64,000 bases of DNA from Mrakia gelida (taxonomy: Eukaryota > Basidiomycota > Tremellomycetes > Cystofilobasidiales > Mrakiaceae): assembly GCA_024345305.1 (NCBI GenBank), contig BRON01000017.1, positions 434,001 through 498,000 of the forward strand, read 5' to 3'. Below the pieces are notes generated by a model. The model was given only the letters and a program-made list of their open reading frames with translations. It ran no database searches and was not told where the DNA came from. A program made the translations under genes and the position numbers. Below are positions 1 through 10,532 of the stretch, piece by piece (within the stretch, counting starts at the first letter, position 1; every line of letters begins with the position of its first letter).

Positions 1-565
1 TTGAGTTGAACGCTCTCGCTTTGGATTAGGCTCTCGTGAAACGACGAAGAAGACGAAGCGAAATACGCAGTACCTTTCTTAGCCCGAGAGGAGCGAAGGT
101 GCGATGAAAAACAAGACAAGAGATAGGCTGCATCGAACAAGAACCTCGAGGGCGACCGAACGCGAGACGGCCTGTCCTCGGAGGCGAACGAAGGTGGGAT
201 TGAGCTTGTTTTTGTGGTGGATACTCAAAAGGGATACCAATGGAGACTCTTGAACAGTCGCCGACCCGGAAATTGTGCTAGGAAGATGGGCAGGGCGATA
301 GCGAGTCGCAAGGAAACAAGGAGAGAGCGACTGCCCTCGCTCTCGACCTTGACGAAGGACCATCACTTCGGCAGTTTTGGAAGACGCCGATCCTTTGAGA
401 GTAGTTCTAATCAGTTCTTGCGACTAGAGAGAGGCAAAGGAGAATTTTGTCGCAGCTGAGCGGCAGAAGCAAGAAGAAACGACAAATCTCGAGAGCTCGC
501 TCACTCGTTTCGACCCACCTGACCACCATCTCCCCTCCCTCTTCCTTCCTTCCCACCTTCCAACC
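1..565. other. Left-edge non-coding stretch
   Basis: No open frame here has fungal codon use, splice signals or a recognisable motif. The pyrimidine-rich run from about 515 to 565 lies just upstream of the ATG at 566 and is probably promoter or 5' leader of the coiled-coil gene. Confidence 0.4.
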
Positions 566-2518
566 ATGGACGTCCTAGTGAGCCCACGCACTCCCATTCC
601 TTCACCCTCACTCTCACTGACCCTTGCGTCTCTCTCGCTCTCCTCAGGACCCCCATACAGCCTCCCATCCATCCCTTCACCGACTCTCCTCGACGTCCTC
701 GCTCTCCTCTCGACCTGGCGGCGTCAACCCTCCTCCCACGCACGAAGATGGAGGACCTACAAGGTTCAGAAGAATGAGCTCTAGTAATTCTGTTTTGAGG
801 TTGGATAAGGAGGAGATCAGGGACAGGGAGATGTTGGTGAATGAGTACGAGGTCAGTTGAATCAGTTGGGTTGAAAGGTGGAAGGTCGAGCGAAGGAAGG
901 AGAGGAGAGAGAGCTGACTCGTTCCTGCTTTTTGGGTGCTGGGTTGGGGAACAGGCTGAGGAGGAGAGACTGGTTAATGTTCTGGCGAGGAGGATGGAGG
1001 AGGTGAGTTCTCGTTTGCTTTCTCGTCGAGGGGGAAGGGAAGAGAGAGGAAGGTCGAGGTGGAGCGAGCAGGTGGCAAGGTCAGGAAGATGAGAAGGAAG
1101 GATACGACGTAGGAGCTTCAGCGCCTCGTAGGGAAACGAGCGATAAGAGATCACTCGTTATCTACGGGGATGCAGAGGTGGCTGGGATGGTCCACTGCAA
1201 GAATCAGAGAGGGAGCGCGAGAGGGAAGGATCCAGGGAAGGGAGGAGGAGATGAGCTCACGAACGAGCTTTCTCGTCCAACGTACTGACCCTCGTCGTGT
1301 TTTGATCCGACTCTTTGTGGATCAGCTTCGATCAGAAAACACCTCTCTTCACAACACCATGGAAGGAGAGTCGGAAGCTGTCGTCAACAAGCTCCAACGG
1401 TTCGTTTCTCGCGCTTCCCTTCTTCCTCGCATCCATCTCCTCGGACACGTCGGCCTTCCCTCCCCTTCTCACGCTCACCCTCACCCTTTCACTCACACAC
1501 TCTCCTCCTCTTCCTCCTTCATTCCTGCCACCCACAGCCAACTCCAAACCCTCCAAGCCCAAATCGCCGCCCTCTCCCCTCAATCCCAACCTCAATCCCA
1601 GTCCTCCGCTCCTCCTCTCTCACCTCGAGGCATCCCTCCTCTCTCGCCATCCATCTTCCCTCCCTCCGCCAACCTCGGAGCATTCTCGAACGGTGGGGAT
1701 CCCCTACAGCCAACGGACGAGAAGGTGCTCGAGGCGCTGAAGAGGGAGAACGAGAGTTTGAGAGGGAAGCTGTGAGTCGCGTCGTGTCGCTCAGTTTCGA
1801 CGAGAGGAAGGCAGAACGAGAGCGAGAGCTGATTGTTTTTCGGATCTTCTGGCTCGGTCGGTGATTTACAGGTCCGACGCCGAACGAGGCTTTATTCACG
1901 TTTCGAGACTCAACGACGTCTATCGAGAGGAGTGAGTCTCTTTTCTCATCTCTCGCTCTCCCTCCCACCCTTCCTGGCCCTCTTCCTCTCCCGTCTAACT
2001 CTCTCCCCCCTCCCATATATCTTCTCACCAGACTAATCCAACACCGCACCCGCCTCTCCCTCCCCATCACGGACCTCATCGCCCCTCCACCCCAATCCCC
2101 AGTCCCCTCCTTCACGTCCTCCCAATCGAACCTCTTCACTCAACCCCTCCACCGAAGAACTTCCTCCTCCTCAGCCTCAACAACCAACTTCCACCATCCG
2201 AGAGTCTTCCGCTCACCTGCCCCTACCTCCTCAACATCAACGTCAACCTCCCCAGCCGTCTCGAACCGAATCCCCATCATTCGACCCTCAGGAACGTCCT
2301 CGTCGAGCTCGAGCTTCATCACTGGAGGAGGATCGATGGACATCGATGGGAGCTTTTATGCTGGTGGAGGAGGGAGTCCGGAGGTGGAGAGGAGATTGAG
2401 TTTTGGGGCTGGGGCGGGAGGAGCGAGTGGGGGGAGGGTGGCGGAGAGGGGATCGTTGAGGAGGAAGGGGAGTGCGAATGGGACGACTGGGGAGGTGGTG
2501 GTGGAGGAGAGCTCGTAG
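566..2518 (+). CDS. CCDC6/DUF2046-like coiled-coil protein
   Basis: Spliced gene. The exons I can support are 566-577, 648-851, 955-1002, one uncertain exon near 1116-1136, 1326-1399, 1538-1771, 1872-1931 and 2032-2518. The start is a four-codon exon MDVL followed by a phase-0 intron. After a Ser/Pro-rich N-terminus come heptad-like segments EEERLVNVLARRMEE and ENTSLHNTMEGESEAVVNKL, then RLNDVYREELIQHRTRL. These match in order the conserved coiled-coil blocks of the CCDC6 family (alternating 'E-x-L-x-N-L' helices). The C-terminal third is Ser/Gly-rich and low in complexity, ending in EEESS-like acidic residues at the TAG. The family is conserved in animals and fungi without a settled enzymatic role; a scaffold function is inference. 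The join between 1002 and 1326 is unclear: the stretch from 1122 stays open, so it could be a longer exon or contain an intron ending at the CAG at 1323-1325. Confidence 0.62.
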
Positions 2519-3053
2519 GTTCCTTGTTGGGGTTTCTTTTTCGTTTGTTTGTTGGGGTTTGAGGGCGGTTGTGACGGACGGATGGACGGCGCGTGCGTTT
2601 GACCTCGACCGCATCAGTTTCGCTTCGTCGTCTGCGTTCTCTTCAGTTGGGCTTCGTCGTCTCTTTGGTTTTCGTCATCTACGTTATCTTCGCTTACCTA
2701 CCTCTCAGATACACACTTCGGGTTCCTTTTTCTTCGTCAGTCCGATGTGATTCACCCTCCTCCCCTCTCTATCTCCACTCTCAGTCTCGACAGCGGGCAG
2801 TCCTTCGACGCGTCGTCTTCCTTCCCTTCAGCGTCTCAAAAGACAACGGCTACTCCACAAAGTTCACACAAAGACGTTGTTCATAGATCGATCGTCGTCA
2901 CGAGAGAGATAGACTAAAGAACGAGAAACAACGCGTCGTCAAAACTCAAACTACAAATCGAACCGAGCCTCAACCTCGACCAACCTTCTTCCTTTTTCGA
3001 CAAGACCACGCCTACGACTCCCAGCCTTCAGGAAAGCTCCTCTCGAGCTAGAT
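2519..3053. other. Convergent 3' intergenic region
   Basis: Lies between the 3' ends of two convergent genes. I see pyrimidine-rich stretches and one GACGCGTC site (2807-2814), but no coding frame with splice support. It presumably holds both 3' UTRs. Confidence 0.4.
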
Positions 3054-5893
3054 TTATTCCCATCCGGTAGGCTTCTCACCCCCAACGGCGGGGGACCTAG
3101 ACCTCCTCCTCTCAACGGGAGCAGGGGATCGTTCCCTCCTGGCGGGCTCAGGCTCTCGCCTTCGGTCGTCTCGTCGATCGGGAGCTCCTCGTCGGTCGTC
3201 GTATCGATCCCTGGTGAAACGAACGAGAGAAGAGAGGTCAGCGAGTCGAAAAAGGAAAACGAGGGGGAGGGGAGGGGAGGAAAGGATGAAGAGAGGAAAG
3301 AAACGAACCTGTCGTCTCGTCGATCATCCCCACCCCTTCGGTCGTCTCGTCGGTCGTCTCCTCGCCTAGAGTACGAGAAAGAAGAAGAATAGTAATAATC
3401 GCTGGACAGCGGGATCGAGAGTCAGTATGCTGTTCCCAGCCCTCTCGTCCTCTTCTCTTCTCTCGCTCGCGAAGAAGAAAAGGTCAAGGACCAGAAACGT
3501 ACCTATCGTCGTATCGGTTGTCCCTCCTGTCGTCGTATCCTCCTCGTCGATCGTCCCTCCTAGATGAGTAGTAATCCCTGTGGAAGAAAGTCAGCATGGT
3601 GTTCTCTTCTCGCCCTTCAGGTCGAAGAAAAGCCAGGACTTGCCTGTCGTCTCCTCGTCGGTCGTAGTCTCGTCGGTCGTCCCTTCGATCGTAACCTCGT
3701 CCGTCGTCCCTCCTAGCGGCGTAGGAGTAATCCCTAAGGAACAGAGAGTCAGTATGGTCCTTACGCGTGGAAGGAGAAGCGAAAAAAGGAAGGATAACTG
3801 GCGAGGAACGCGACTCACCTCTCGTCTCGTCGGTAATCTCCTCCTCCTCCGGCTCCCTCCTCAGCGGCCTGTTCGAAAAGAAGACGGGGAGGTGGTCAGT
3901 ACGAGGATTCAAGGACGTAAAACGGGTCGAAGAAAAGATGAACGAACAGCGAGAACGACGGTGACGACGGATCCTCTGAAAGATCGAGAGGGAAAGGGAG
4001 GCCAAGTCAGCTCGACCGTCAAAGCGAACGCGAAGGCGAAGACTGTGCTCACCGAACGGACTGTCCGTCGAGCTTCTTGATGGCGTCCTCGGCGTCAGCG
4101 AGGGAAGGGTACTCGATGATTCTGAGGAAACGAAAGGAAGTGAGGTCAGCGAACGCGTCGAGGCGAGAAAGGTCGAACCGTAAGACTCGACTCACCCTTG
4201 TCCCTCGTTGTCCCTGTCAACGTCGGCGAAGGAGACGGGTCCACCCTCTCGTCCGAAGTCCTTGAGATCCTATAGGAGTGGAAGAAGTGACCGTGGATGG
4301 GGAAGGAAGGAAGATAAACCGTCAGGTCCAAAGGAAGGGCGAGGTGAGGAGTCCGCGAGGAGGAAGCTCGTCCTGAGCATCCAGACGTCCGCGAACGAGG
4401 TGCTGGACCAGGATAGGAGGATGACATGAAGAGAGCGTTGGACCTGATGGGATCGACGTACGCCGATCCTTCCGAGACGACTCGATGGAGCGAGGTGGGA
4501 GGAGGGAGGAGGGAAGTCGAGACCGCTGCTCCTCCTGAACGATCCACCTCGAGCGATCCGCCAACGAGACGCGAGGGTCCATCCACTCCAATCCGACCGT
4601 GAGATCGTCGACCTGGTTCCTCCAATGACGACCAGTCGACCTCCAGAGTCTTCAGCGCGACAAGGCATGCTGCTAATCAAGTCCAACGAGGTGGTGCTGC
4701 TGCTCCTTCCCTTCCGCGAACGATCCCTCCTCCTCCGATGGATTCGATCCAGTCCCAGCGGCCCATATGAACGAGAAGACGACGATGAAGGTGATGATGA
4801 TGGGTCCGTACCTGCCAGCTCATTCCAGGGCTGATTCCCTTGACGATAACTCGTCCTCGACCGGCTCGAGGAGGAACTCGAGAAGCAGAGGGAGGAGGTC
4901 CTCGGAATCGGTCGTCGTAGCCTCCTCGGTCGCCGAAGGCACCTCGGGGAGCACCTCTGTGAGAAGAAAAGTAAATATAAACAGACGTGTCAGTTTCGAG
5001 GATCACGGGAGGAGAGAGGCGGGACGCGAGGGATGGAGGAAGGAGGAGGAAGGGAGCGTACCCGTCGTACATGTCTCGTCGTCGAGCCTCCTTGGCGGGC
5101 TCGAGGATGAGGCTGAGAAGGGAAGGAAGGTGAGCATGGTCAGCTCGAGATAGCTCGGAGAGGAGAGAGGGGAGGGTGGACGTACTTCTCTCCACTGTGA
5201 AAGGCGCGAAGGAAGGGAAGGGAAAGGCGAGGTCAGCACGGAAGGGGAGAAGGAGCACCTTTGACAGCCAGCTGTAAGACGAAGAGAAGGTATACGTACA
5301 GGAGCTGCTCTCCGTTCTTCTCGGCGATAGCGTCCTCAGCGTCCTAGTAGCGAGAAGGAGCAAAGTGAGGAGAGCAGAGGGTCAGCGATGTGTCGCGAGA
5401 AGAGAGGCGAGATGGTTGAGCGAGCTCCAACCCTCCCGAGTCCAGCCATCCCTCCTACACGAGCGAAGAGGATGTTTCTTCTCGATCTCCACCTCCTACG
5501 ACCAACCAGCGAGCTCATCCAGGTGCCCAACCACCCCCGAAAGCAACGAGGGGAGAAGAAAAGACGAGACGGAGGCGGAGGGGTTGTGAGCTTACCTTGA
5601 CGTTCTCGAACTCGACGAATCCGAAACCGTTCATGATCCTGACGTCGGTCATGGTTCCGAACTTGTCGAAGAAGGTCTCAATGTCCCTTCGGGTAGCATC
5701 TAAAGACGAAAACAAGTAGAACCAAGGTAGGAGGAGGGGAGAGGAAGAGGACGGTCAGCGGGACGTCTTTCCTTCCTTCACTTCCTTCGATCGAGCCCTC
5801 TTCCGTCGAGCCATACGAGGACACGACTGAGTAAGATGATGAAGAGGTAGACGTACCAGGAGCAAGTCGTCCAATATAGAGTCTTCGGGACAT
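3054..5893 (-). CDS. SR-family splicing factor with two RRMs (SRSF4/5/6 / Srp2 type)
   Basis: Serine/arginine-type pre-mRNA splicing factor acting in the nucleus. Exons (minus strand): 5893-5857, 5699-5596, 5343-5300, 5194-5186 (9 nt), 5112-5062, 4956-4812, 4269-4196, 4121-4053, 3975-3948, 3868-3819, 3733-3644, 3577-3503, 3401-3309, 3210-3054. RRM1 has RNP2 (RLYIGRL) and RNP1 (NGFGFVEFE). RRM2 starts RVIVKGI and carries the SWQDLKD heptapeptide diagnostic of SR-protein pseudo-RRMs, split by the intron after SWQ. A Gly/Arg-rich linker joins the RRMs. The tail is unusual: a repeated R-D-Y-x-x-x-R-R-D-D module, one per exon, with few RS dipeptides; a short RRRSRSP occurs just before the stop. 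The intron starting at 3643 has a GC donor (GCAAGT). The exon 3975-3948 needs a weak GTTCGT donor, so that junction is the least certain. Divergent from the MYND gene, 250 bp apart. Confidence 0.85.
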
Positions 5894-6143
5894 TTTAGTG
5901 GGAGTTTGGGGAGAAGGGGGATGGGTGTGTGAGGGGAGGAGAGCGAAAGTCTCCAGAAGTGGGAGCGCCAATCGAGTCGGACTCAAACGCGAACATGCTT
6001 CGTTGAAGAACTTTCATTCCTCGACTGGGCTCTTCCTCTGAAGCTAGGTTGGTACCTGATCAAGTCGGAAACCGTCAAAGAAAGAAGGAACGGGACGCTG
6101 AAGCTGACCTTCTCCCTCCTCCCTCCCCCTCCTCGTCCGACAG
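5894..6143. promoter_or_regulatory. Divergent promoter, SR gene / MYND gene
   Basis: 250 bp separate the SR-protein start codon (minus, 5893) and the first coding exon of the MYND gene (plus, 6144). The ATG at 6144 follows directly after a CGACAG acceptor-like sequence, and a CTGAC branch-like site lies near 6104. The plus-strand gene therefore probably has a 5' leader intron inside this region. Confidence 0.45.
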
Positions 6144-7393
6144 ATGTATCCGACCGTCTTCACTGGCAACTACTGCTCGGGTTGCTTGCACATCATTCTT
6201 TCAAAGGACGATCCCATATCTCTGAAACAGTGAGTTCAACTGGGCCTCTTTTTCCGCCTCTCTGTCCCTGTCTCTGCGAGCGCAAGATGATGCCGAACGA
6301 GCGTCGAGCTGAACCCTCCTCCTCCTTCGTCGCAGTTGCTCTGGTAAGGTCGTCCTGATCATTCTTCCGTCTTGACCATCTTCAAGCGAAGTGCTGATAC
6401 TCTTCCACACAGGCTGCAAGATCAAGAAGTACTGCTCAGTCGAGTGCCAGGCGAGTCTTCTCTGCTTCCTCGCTCTATGTCGACGCTGAGCCTTACTTTC
6501 TCCTTCCGTTGCATTTTACCACCAGAAGAAACACTGGAAGGAGCACAAACTCGAATGTCGCGACTTGAAGATCAACTTCGCCAACCGTGGTCCTGACACT
6601 GGAGAAAACGGTACGTTCGACGTCGAGTCTCGCACACTCTTTCGCCCATCTCCTCAACTTCTCTCCTCTCCTCGCGGACTCCTCTTCGCTTCTCCAGAGC
6701 TCTCTCAATGGACCCAGTCGTACGGATCTCCTCTCATGGATCTCTACGCTCAGCATGTCAAAGCGTGGGACGTTCGAAACAGAGCGAAGACGATGGTCAG
6801 TTCAAACGCGAACGACGCCACGCTTCTCGATCCCTCGATTTACATACAACCTTTGCTGACTCTTGAACTTCGCTTTGCTCATTCAGTCCGAAAGCGCCGT
6901 CATCATGGATATCGACTACCACTACGAGCAGACCTATCTCGCTAGGAGGTACACCTTCAAAAGCTCCAGGATCGTGTCGTTCGAAGAGGCGCGTCGTCCC
7001 TCCGTCTTTCTCTCTCCATCTTCTCGCTTTCGTCTCTCCTCTGACCGTTCTCTCTCTCTTTCTCCCCGCACCAGCTCCTAAAAGAAACCCCTCAGTACCC
7101 AGCCTACGAAGCTCTACCCAAGAGTCTCGCAGCGGATCAGATGCCTGGAATTGAGGTTGGAATCGTTCTCTACCACGTCCCGTCAGTTTCGTTCGCTTTC
7201 ATCCGTCCGAACCCGAAACAAAGACTGATTCTCCTTGTGATTTGGCCTCGCGTTTTTCGCACACTCAGACCCTCAGGCAACGTCGGTTCGGATCGATTAC
7301 GGTCATCAGCCCGAGTACTGGAACGCGATCCGACCTGTTGCTCAGCCTGAGGAGGTCTTGAAGAGCGTGCTGAGTGGGAAGGGATCTTACTGA
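6144..7393 (+). CDS. MYND zinc-finger protein
   Basis: Exons: 6144-6229, 6336-6343 (8 nt), 6413-6450, 6526-6610, 6698-6795, 6887-6988, 7075 to about 7178, and a last exon ending at TGA 7391-7393. The N-terminus has a complete MYND cysteine pattern: C-x2-C (CSGC), then CSGC, CxxEC-type (YCSVEC) and HxxxC (HKLEC), a protein-interaction zinc finger. The microexon supplies HCS of the second CSGC. No SET-domain motifs follow, so this is not a normal SMYD methyltransferase; the rest (about 150 residues) has no motif I recognise. The intron at 6451-6525 has a GC donor (GCGAGT), and the one at 6989 also appears to (GCGCGT). The final junction is unresolved: the best donor (GTCAGT near 7182) gives the wrong phase for the readable last exon (SVRIDYGHQPEYWNAIRP). 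A non-consensus donor, or a small indel, is needed. Confidence 0.7.
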
Positions 7394-7793
7394 GTTTACA
7401 AAGTGGTGAGTCGTGTCTTCCTTTGTGCGTCTACGTGTCGAGGTGGAGAGGGAGAGAAGAACGGAAAATCGAGAGCTCATGTACCCTCGCTCGTCGCGTT
7501 CGATTTGGAGGACAGGCGACACGACGTTGCTTCGAACGCGAGACGAGGACGAACCGATCTTTTTCTTTTGACGAACCTAATGATACATCCGAGTTGTTGC
7601 TCGTTCGAAGGAGTCGAAGAGGGTCGAATGCAAAGTCGTGTATAACATCTCGTCGTTTCACTCTCTCCCATCCAAAGTAAAGATGAGACGATTACGGAGA
7701 AGGTGAGATAAGCTAGCAGGGCGTTTTTTTTTTGAGTTCCGAGAGCAAACAAAAAGAAGAGCTAAGGTCGAGAAGGGGAGGCATGCGAGGAAA
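7394..7793. other. Convergent 3' intergenic region
   Basis: 400 bp between the 3' ends of the MYND and fasciclin genes. Frames on both strands are open, but none shows splice-compatible continuation or a motif. There is a T-run at 7726-7735. Confidence 0.4.
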
Positions 7794-9879
7794 TTAGACC
7801 AAGACGAAAGCAGCCCCGACGAGAGCGAGAGCTCCGACGAGGCCTTTGTTCATCGAGAACGAGACGAATCCGGCTCCAGTGGTGACGGAGGCTGAGGCTG
7901 AGGCGGAAGCTGAAGCGTTTCCTCCAGGTCCAACGACTCCGGAAGTGGGCTGGGAACGAAAGAGGGGAGGACAGTCAGCTCGAGAGGGAGGGCGCGAGAG
8001 GCGAAGGGAAGTGGCAGCTGGAGAGAGAAGGTAAGAAGCGAAGGTAGACTCACTCCGACTCCGATATCAGAGGTCGAGGTAGCAGTTTGAGTGGCTTGGA
8101 CGGACTTGACGGATGCGACGGCTTGAGGGTTCGACGCGGTGTTGAGGAGGACGGTGTCGATGACTGAGACGTGAACGGCAAGCGAGAAGAGTCAGCGCGT
8201 AGGTCTACGAGGCGAATAAAAGGGCATTTCTCACGGTGAATGACTCTGTGAAAGAGAAGATAAAAAGAAGGGGGGAGGAAGGCGAAGAAGATTCAGTCGC
8301 GCGTCGACTGAAGTTGGAATGCGCAAGGACGAAACGAACCCGTTTCGAGTGATGATATCAGCGTAAACGACCGATGCGGTGACTGTTGCGGAAAAGAGGG
8401 GAGGAACATCGTCAGTATAGGCTTCGGAGTGAAGAGAGGGAGGAGGGAAGGAAAGTGGACGGACTATTTCCACTCTGGACGGTGAAAACCGAACCGTTCC
8501 TCGCGAAAGTCAACGACTCTCCAGCGAAAGAGGTGGCAGGCTGTCTGAGACCGGTGCTGTAAAGAACGGAGTTGTTGACCTGTCGAAGAGTGCAGAAAAA
8601 TGCGTCAGTCTAATCGAACGCGTCGCGAAAGCCTCGACGAAGAAGAGAACGTACGACGTGGTTCTGGAAGACGGTGATGAGAGCGGACTGGTTCAAGCTA
8701 GAGATGGCGGTGGGAGGGAGCTTGGCGAGAGCCTCGTTGGTAGGAAGGAAGATCGTAAGACCGGTCAAGGACTCAAGGGGTCCGACCATTCCAACGGAAG
8801 TGAGAGCAGCGGCAGCGGTGGACGCGTTTTGAGTAGCGAATTGACCGACGGTGGGAGGGAGGTTGATGACTGATGGAGAGAGAAGCGGAGGTGTTCGGAG
8901 GTCAGAGGTGGTCGTTGAAGAGAAAGTGGAAGAAAAGCTCACCCTCGTCAAGGCCGACGATCGTGAGGTTTGCGTAGGTCGAGACGCCCCTGGTGGACAC
9001 GTTGTAGGGTCGGGCGACCCACTTGTCGTAAGGAGCGTCGACCTGATCGAAGAAAGGAGATGAAGCGAGGAGATGAGCGAACGAAGAGGGAGAGACGACG
9101 CGGTGATCAGAAGAGTTGATCAGCTCACCTGGATTCCAGAGCCGTTGGTCTGGTAGAGAACGAGGGCTTGTCCTCTTCCTCCTCCAATGTTCGCATACAC
9201 GTCTCCCTGTGAACAGAGGAAAAGCGAACCAAGAATGGGTCAGAACCTGAAGGGCTCGAAGTCGAGACGAAACGAGAGGAGAGAACAGGACAAACCTGCA
9301 GAGTCGTCCTCGCGATGGTGTGGTCGGGGGCGTTGGCAACCGAAGAGACGTTGTACTTTCCGACGAGGACGTGGTAGGAGAGGACTTGAGCGAGGAGGGT
9401 AGCCTGAAATGGTCAGAGCGAAGCGAAAAGGAGGAAGCGTCAGCTTGAAACAAGAAAGTCCGAGTCCTCGTCCTCGACGTCCCACTCGTCCCTCCGTCTT
9501 CGTCTTTCCCTCCAATTCGAGCAGAGGGACTCACGTTCGAGGTGATGTTGGTAGAGACTCCCGACAGAGCTCCGTCAGAGGGAGCGAAAAGAGTCTTTTC
9601 TCCAGTCTGAAGGTCTCCCAAGAGCTTGATGCCCTCCGGGGTGGCACCAACGGAGGTCACGATGTTGACGAGCGAGTTGTAGCCTGAAGCGGTGAGGGAG
9701 GCGATGCTAGAGAAGAAGAGGTCAAGAAGAGGAAGGAAAGTCAGCGAGAGATGGAAATACCGAGAGGAGAGACGAGGAGAAGGAAGGACTCACAGACCAG
9801 CCGCGAAAGCAGCAGAGTCAGTCGCGTTCTGAGCCGACGCGAAGGTCGCCAAAGCGAGGAGAGGAAGAGCGAATCGCAT
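7794..9879 (-). CDS. Fasciclin (FAS1) domain cell-surface protein, two domains, GPI-like tail
   Basis: Predicted secreted or cell-wall adhesion-type protein. The first exon (9879-9794) encodes a clear signal peptide, MRFALPLLALATFASAQ, with an AxA-type cleavage site. Further exons include 9706-9535, 9403-9296, 9206-9129 and an 11-nt exon 8245-8235. FAS1 domain 1 spans NIVTSVG through TLFAPSDGAL to YHVL. Domain 2 spans ASTAAAAL through LTIFLPTNEAL, QNHVV and the H2-like NGVIHLIDTVL; the microexon encodes GVIH of this conserved block. After a short Ala/Ser-rich stretch the protein ends in a hydrophobic segment (KGLVGALALVGAAFVLV) directly before the stop, as in GPI-anchored fungal fasciclins. 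Several N-x-S/T sites fit a secreted glycoprotein. A GPI anchor is inference; a plain C-terminal membrane anchor is the alternative. Confidence 0.88.
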
Positions 9880-10532
9880 TGCTTGACGTGGAGAGGCTGA
9901 AGGGAGGGTGAGGTGGGAGGAGAGAAGGTGCTGACGGGGGGAAGGAAGGCACGAGACGCTTTTCCAAGGATGGAAGACGGGTCATTCGCGTCAACGTCGA
10001 AAAAGACAGGGGACGTCTGGGGCTAGATCGTCATGGAGGCGAAGCTTTTTCTGTCTGCAGAAAGGGAGGAGGCGGCACTCTGAAGACTCAGGGAAGCAAA
10101 ATTTCGGAAGGAGCTTACGTTTGAGCTGATTTGTGGAGCGAAAAAGAACAGGCTGACGAGGACGAGAGAGGAAGGTTCGACGCGCCTGCCTCGCCTCTCT
10201 CCCCTGAAACTCAAACGCTCGTTCTCCTGAAAAGCAGCCTCTTTAAAGCTCCGAGAATCATGTCAGCATGTGGCTCTTCCTCCTCTTGCCCCATCCCTCC
10301 CCTCTCGCTGTTTCCTTCAGAGACGAGACGAGCAGTGAGCCTCTGACTTCCCTCTTCGATCATCCTTCCCTCCGACCCAGCTCGACTCTCGTCTCCTCCT
10401 CCCACCTTGCAGCCCAGCTCATCAGCACGTACGAACCAAAAAACATCCCATCTCCCGATCCGCCCCTCCCCTCCCCTGCCCATCTCCGCCTCGCTCTCAA
10501 AACGCAGCCGTCTCTCCGGTGAAACGCCCTCG
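9880..10532. other. Intergenic: fasciclin promoter and aminopeptidase 3' region
   Basis: 653 bp between two tandem minus-strand genes. Pyrimidine-rich stretches and short open frames are present, but none joins up with splice signals. The side near 9880 is expected to be the fasciclin promoter. Confidence 0.4.
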
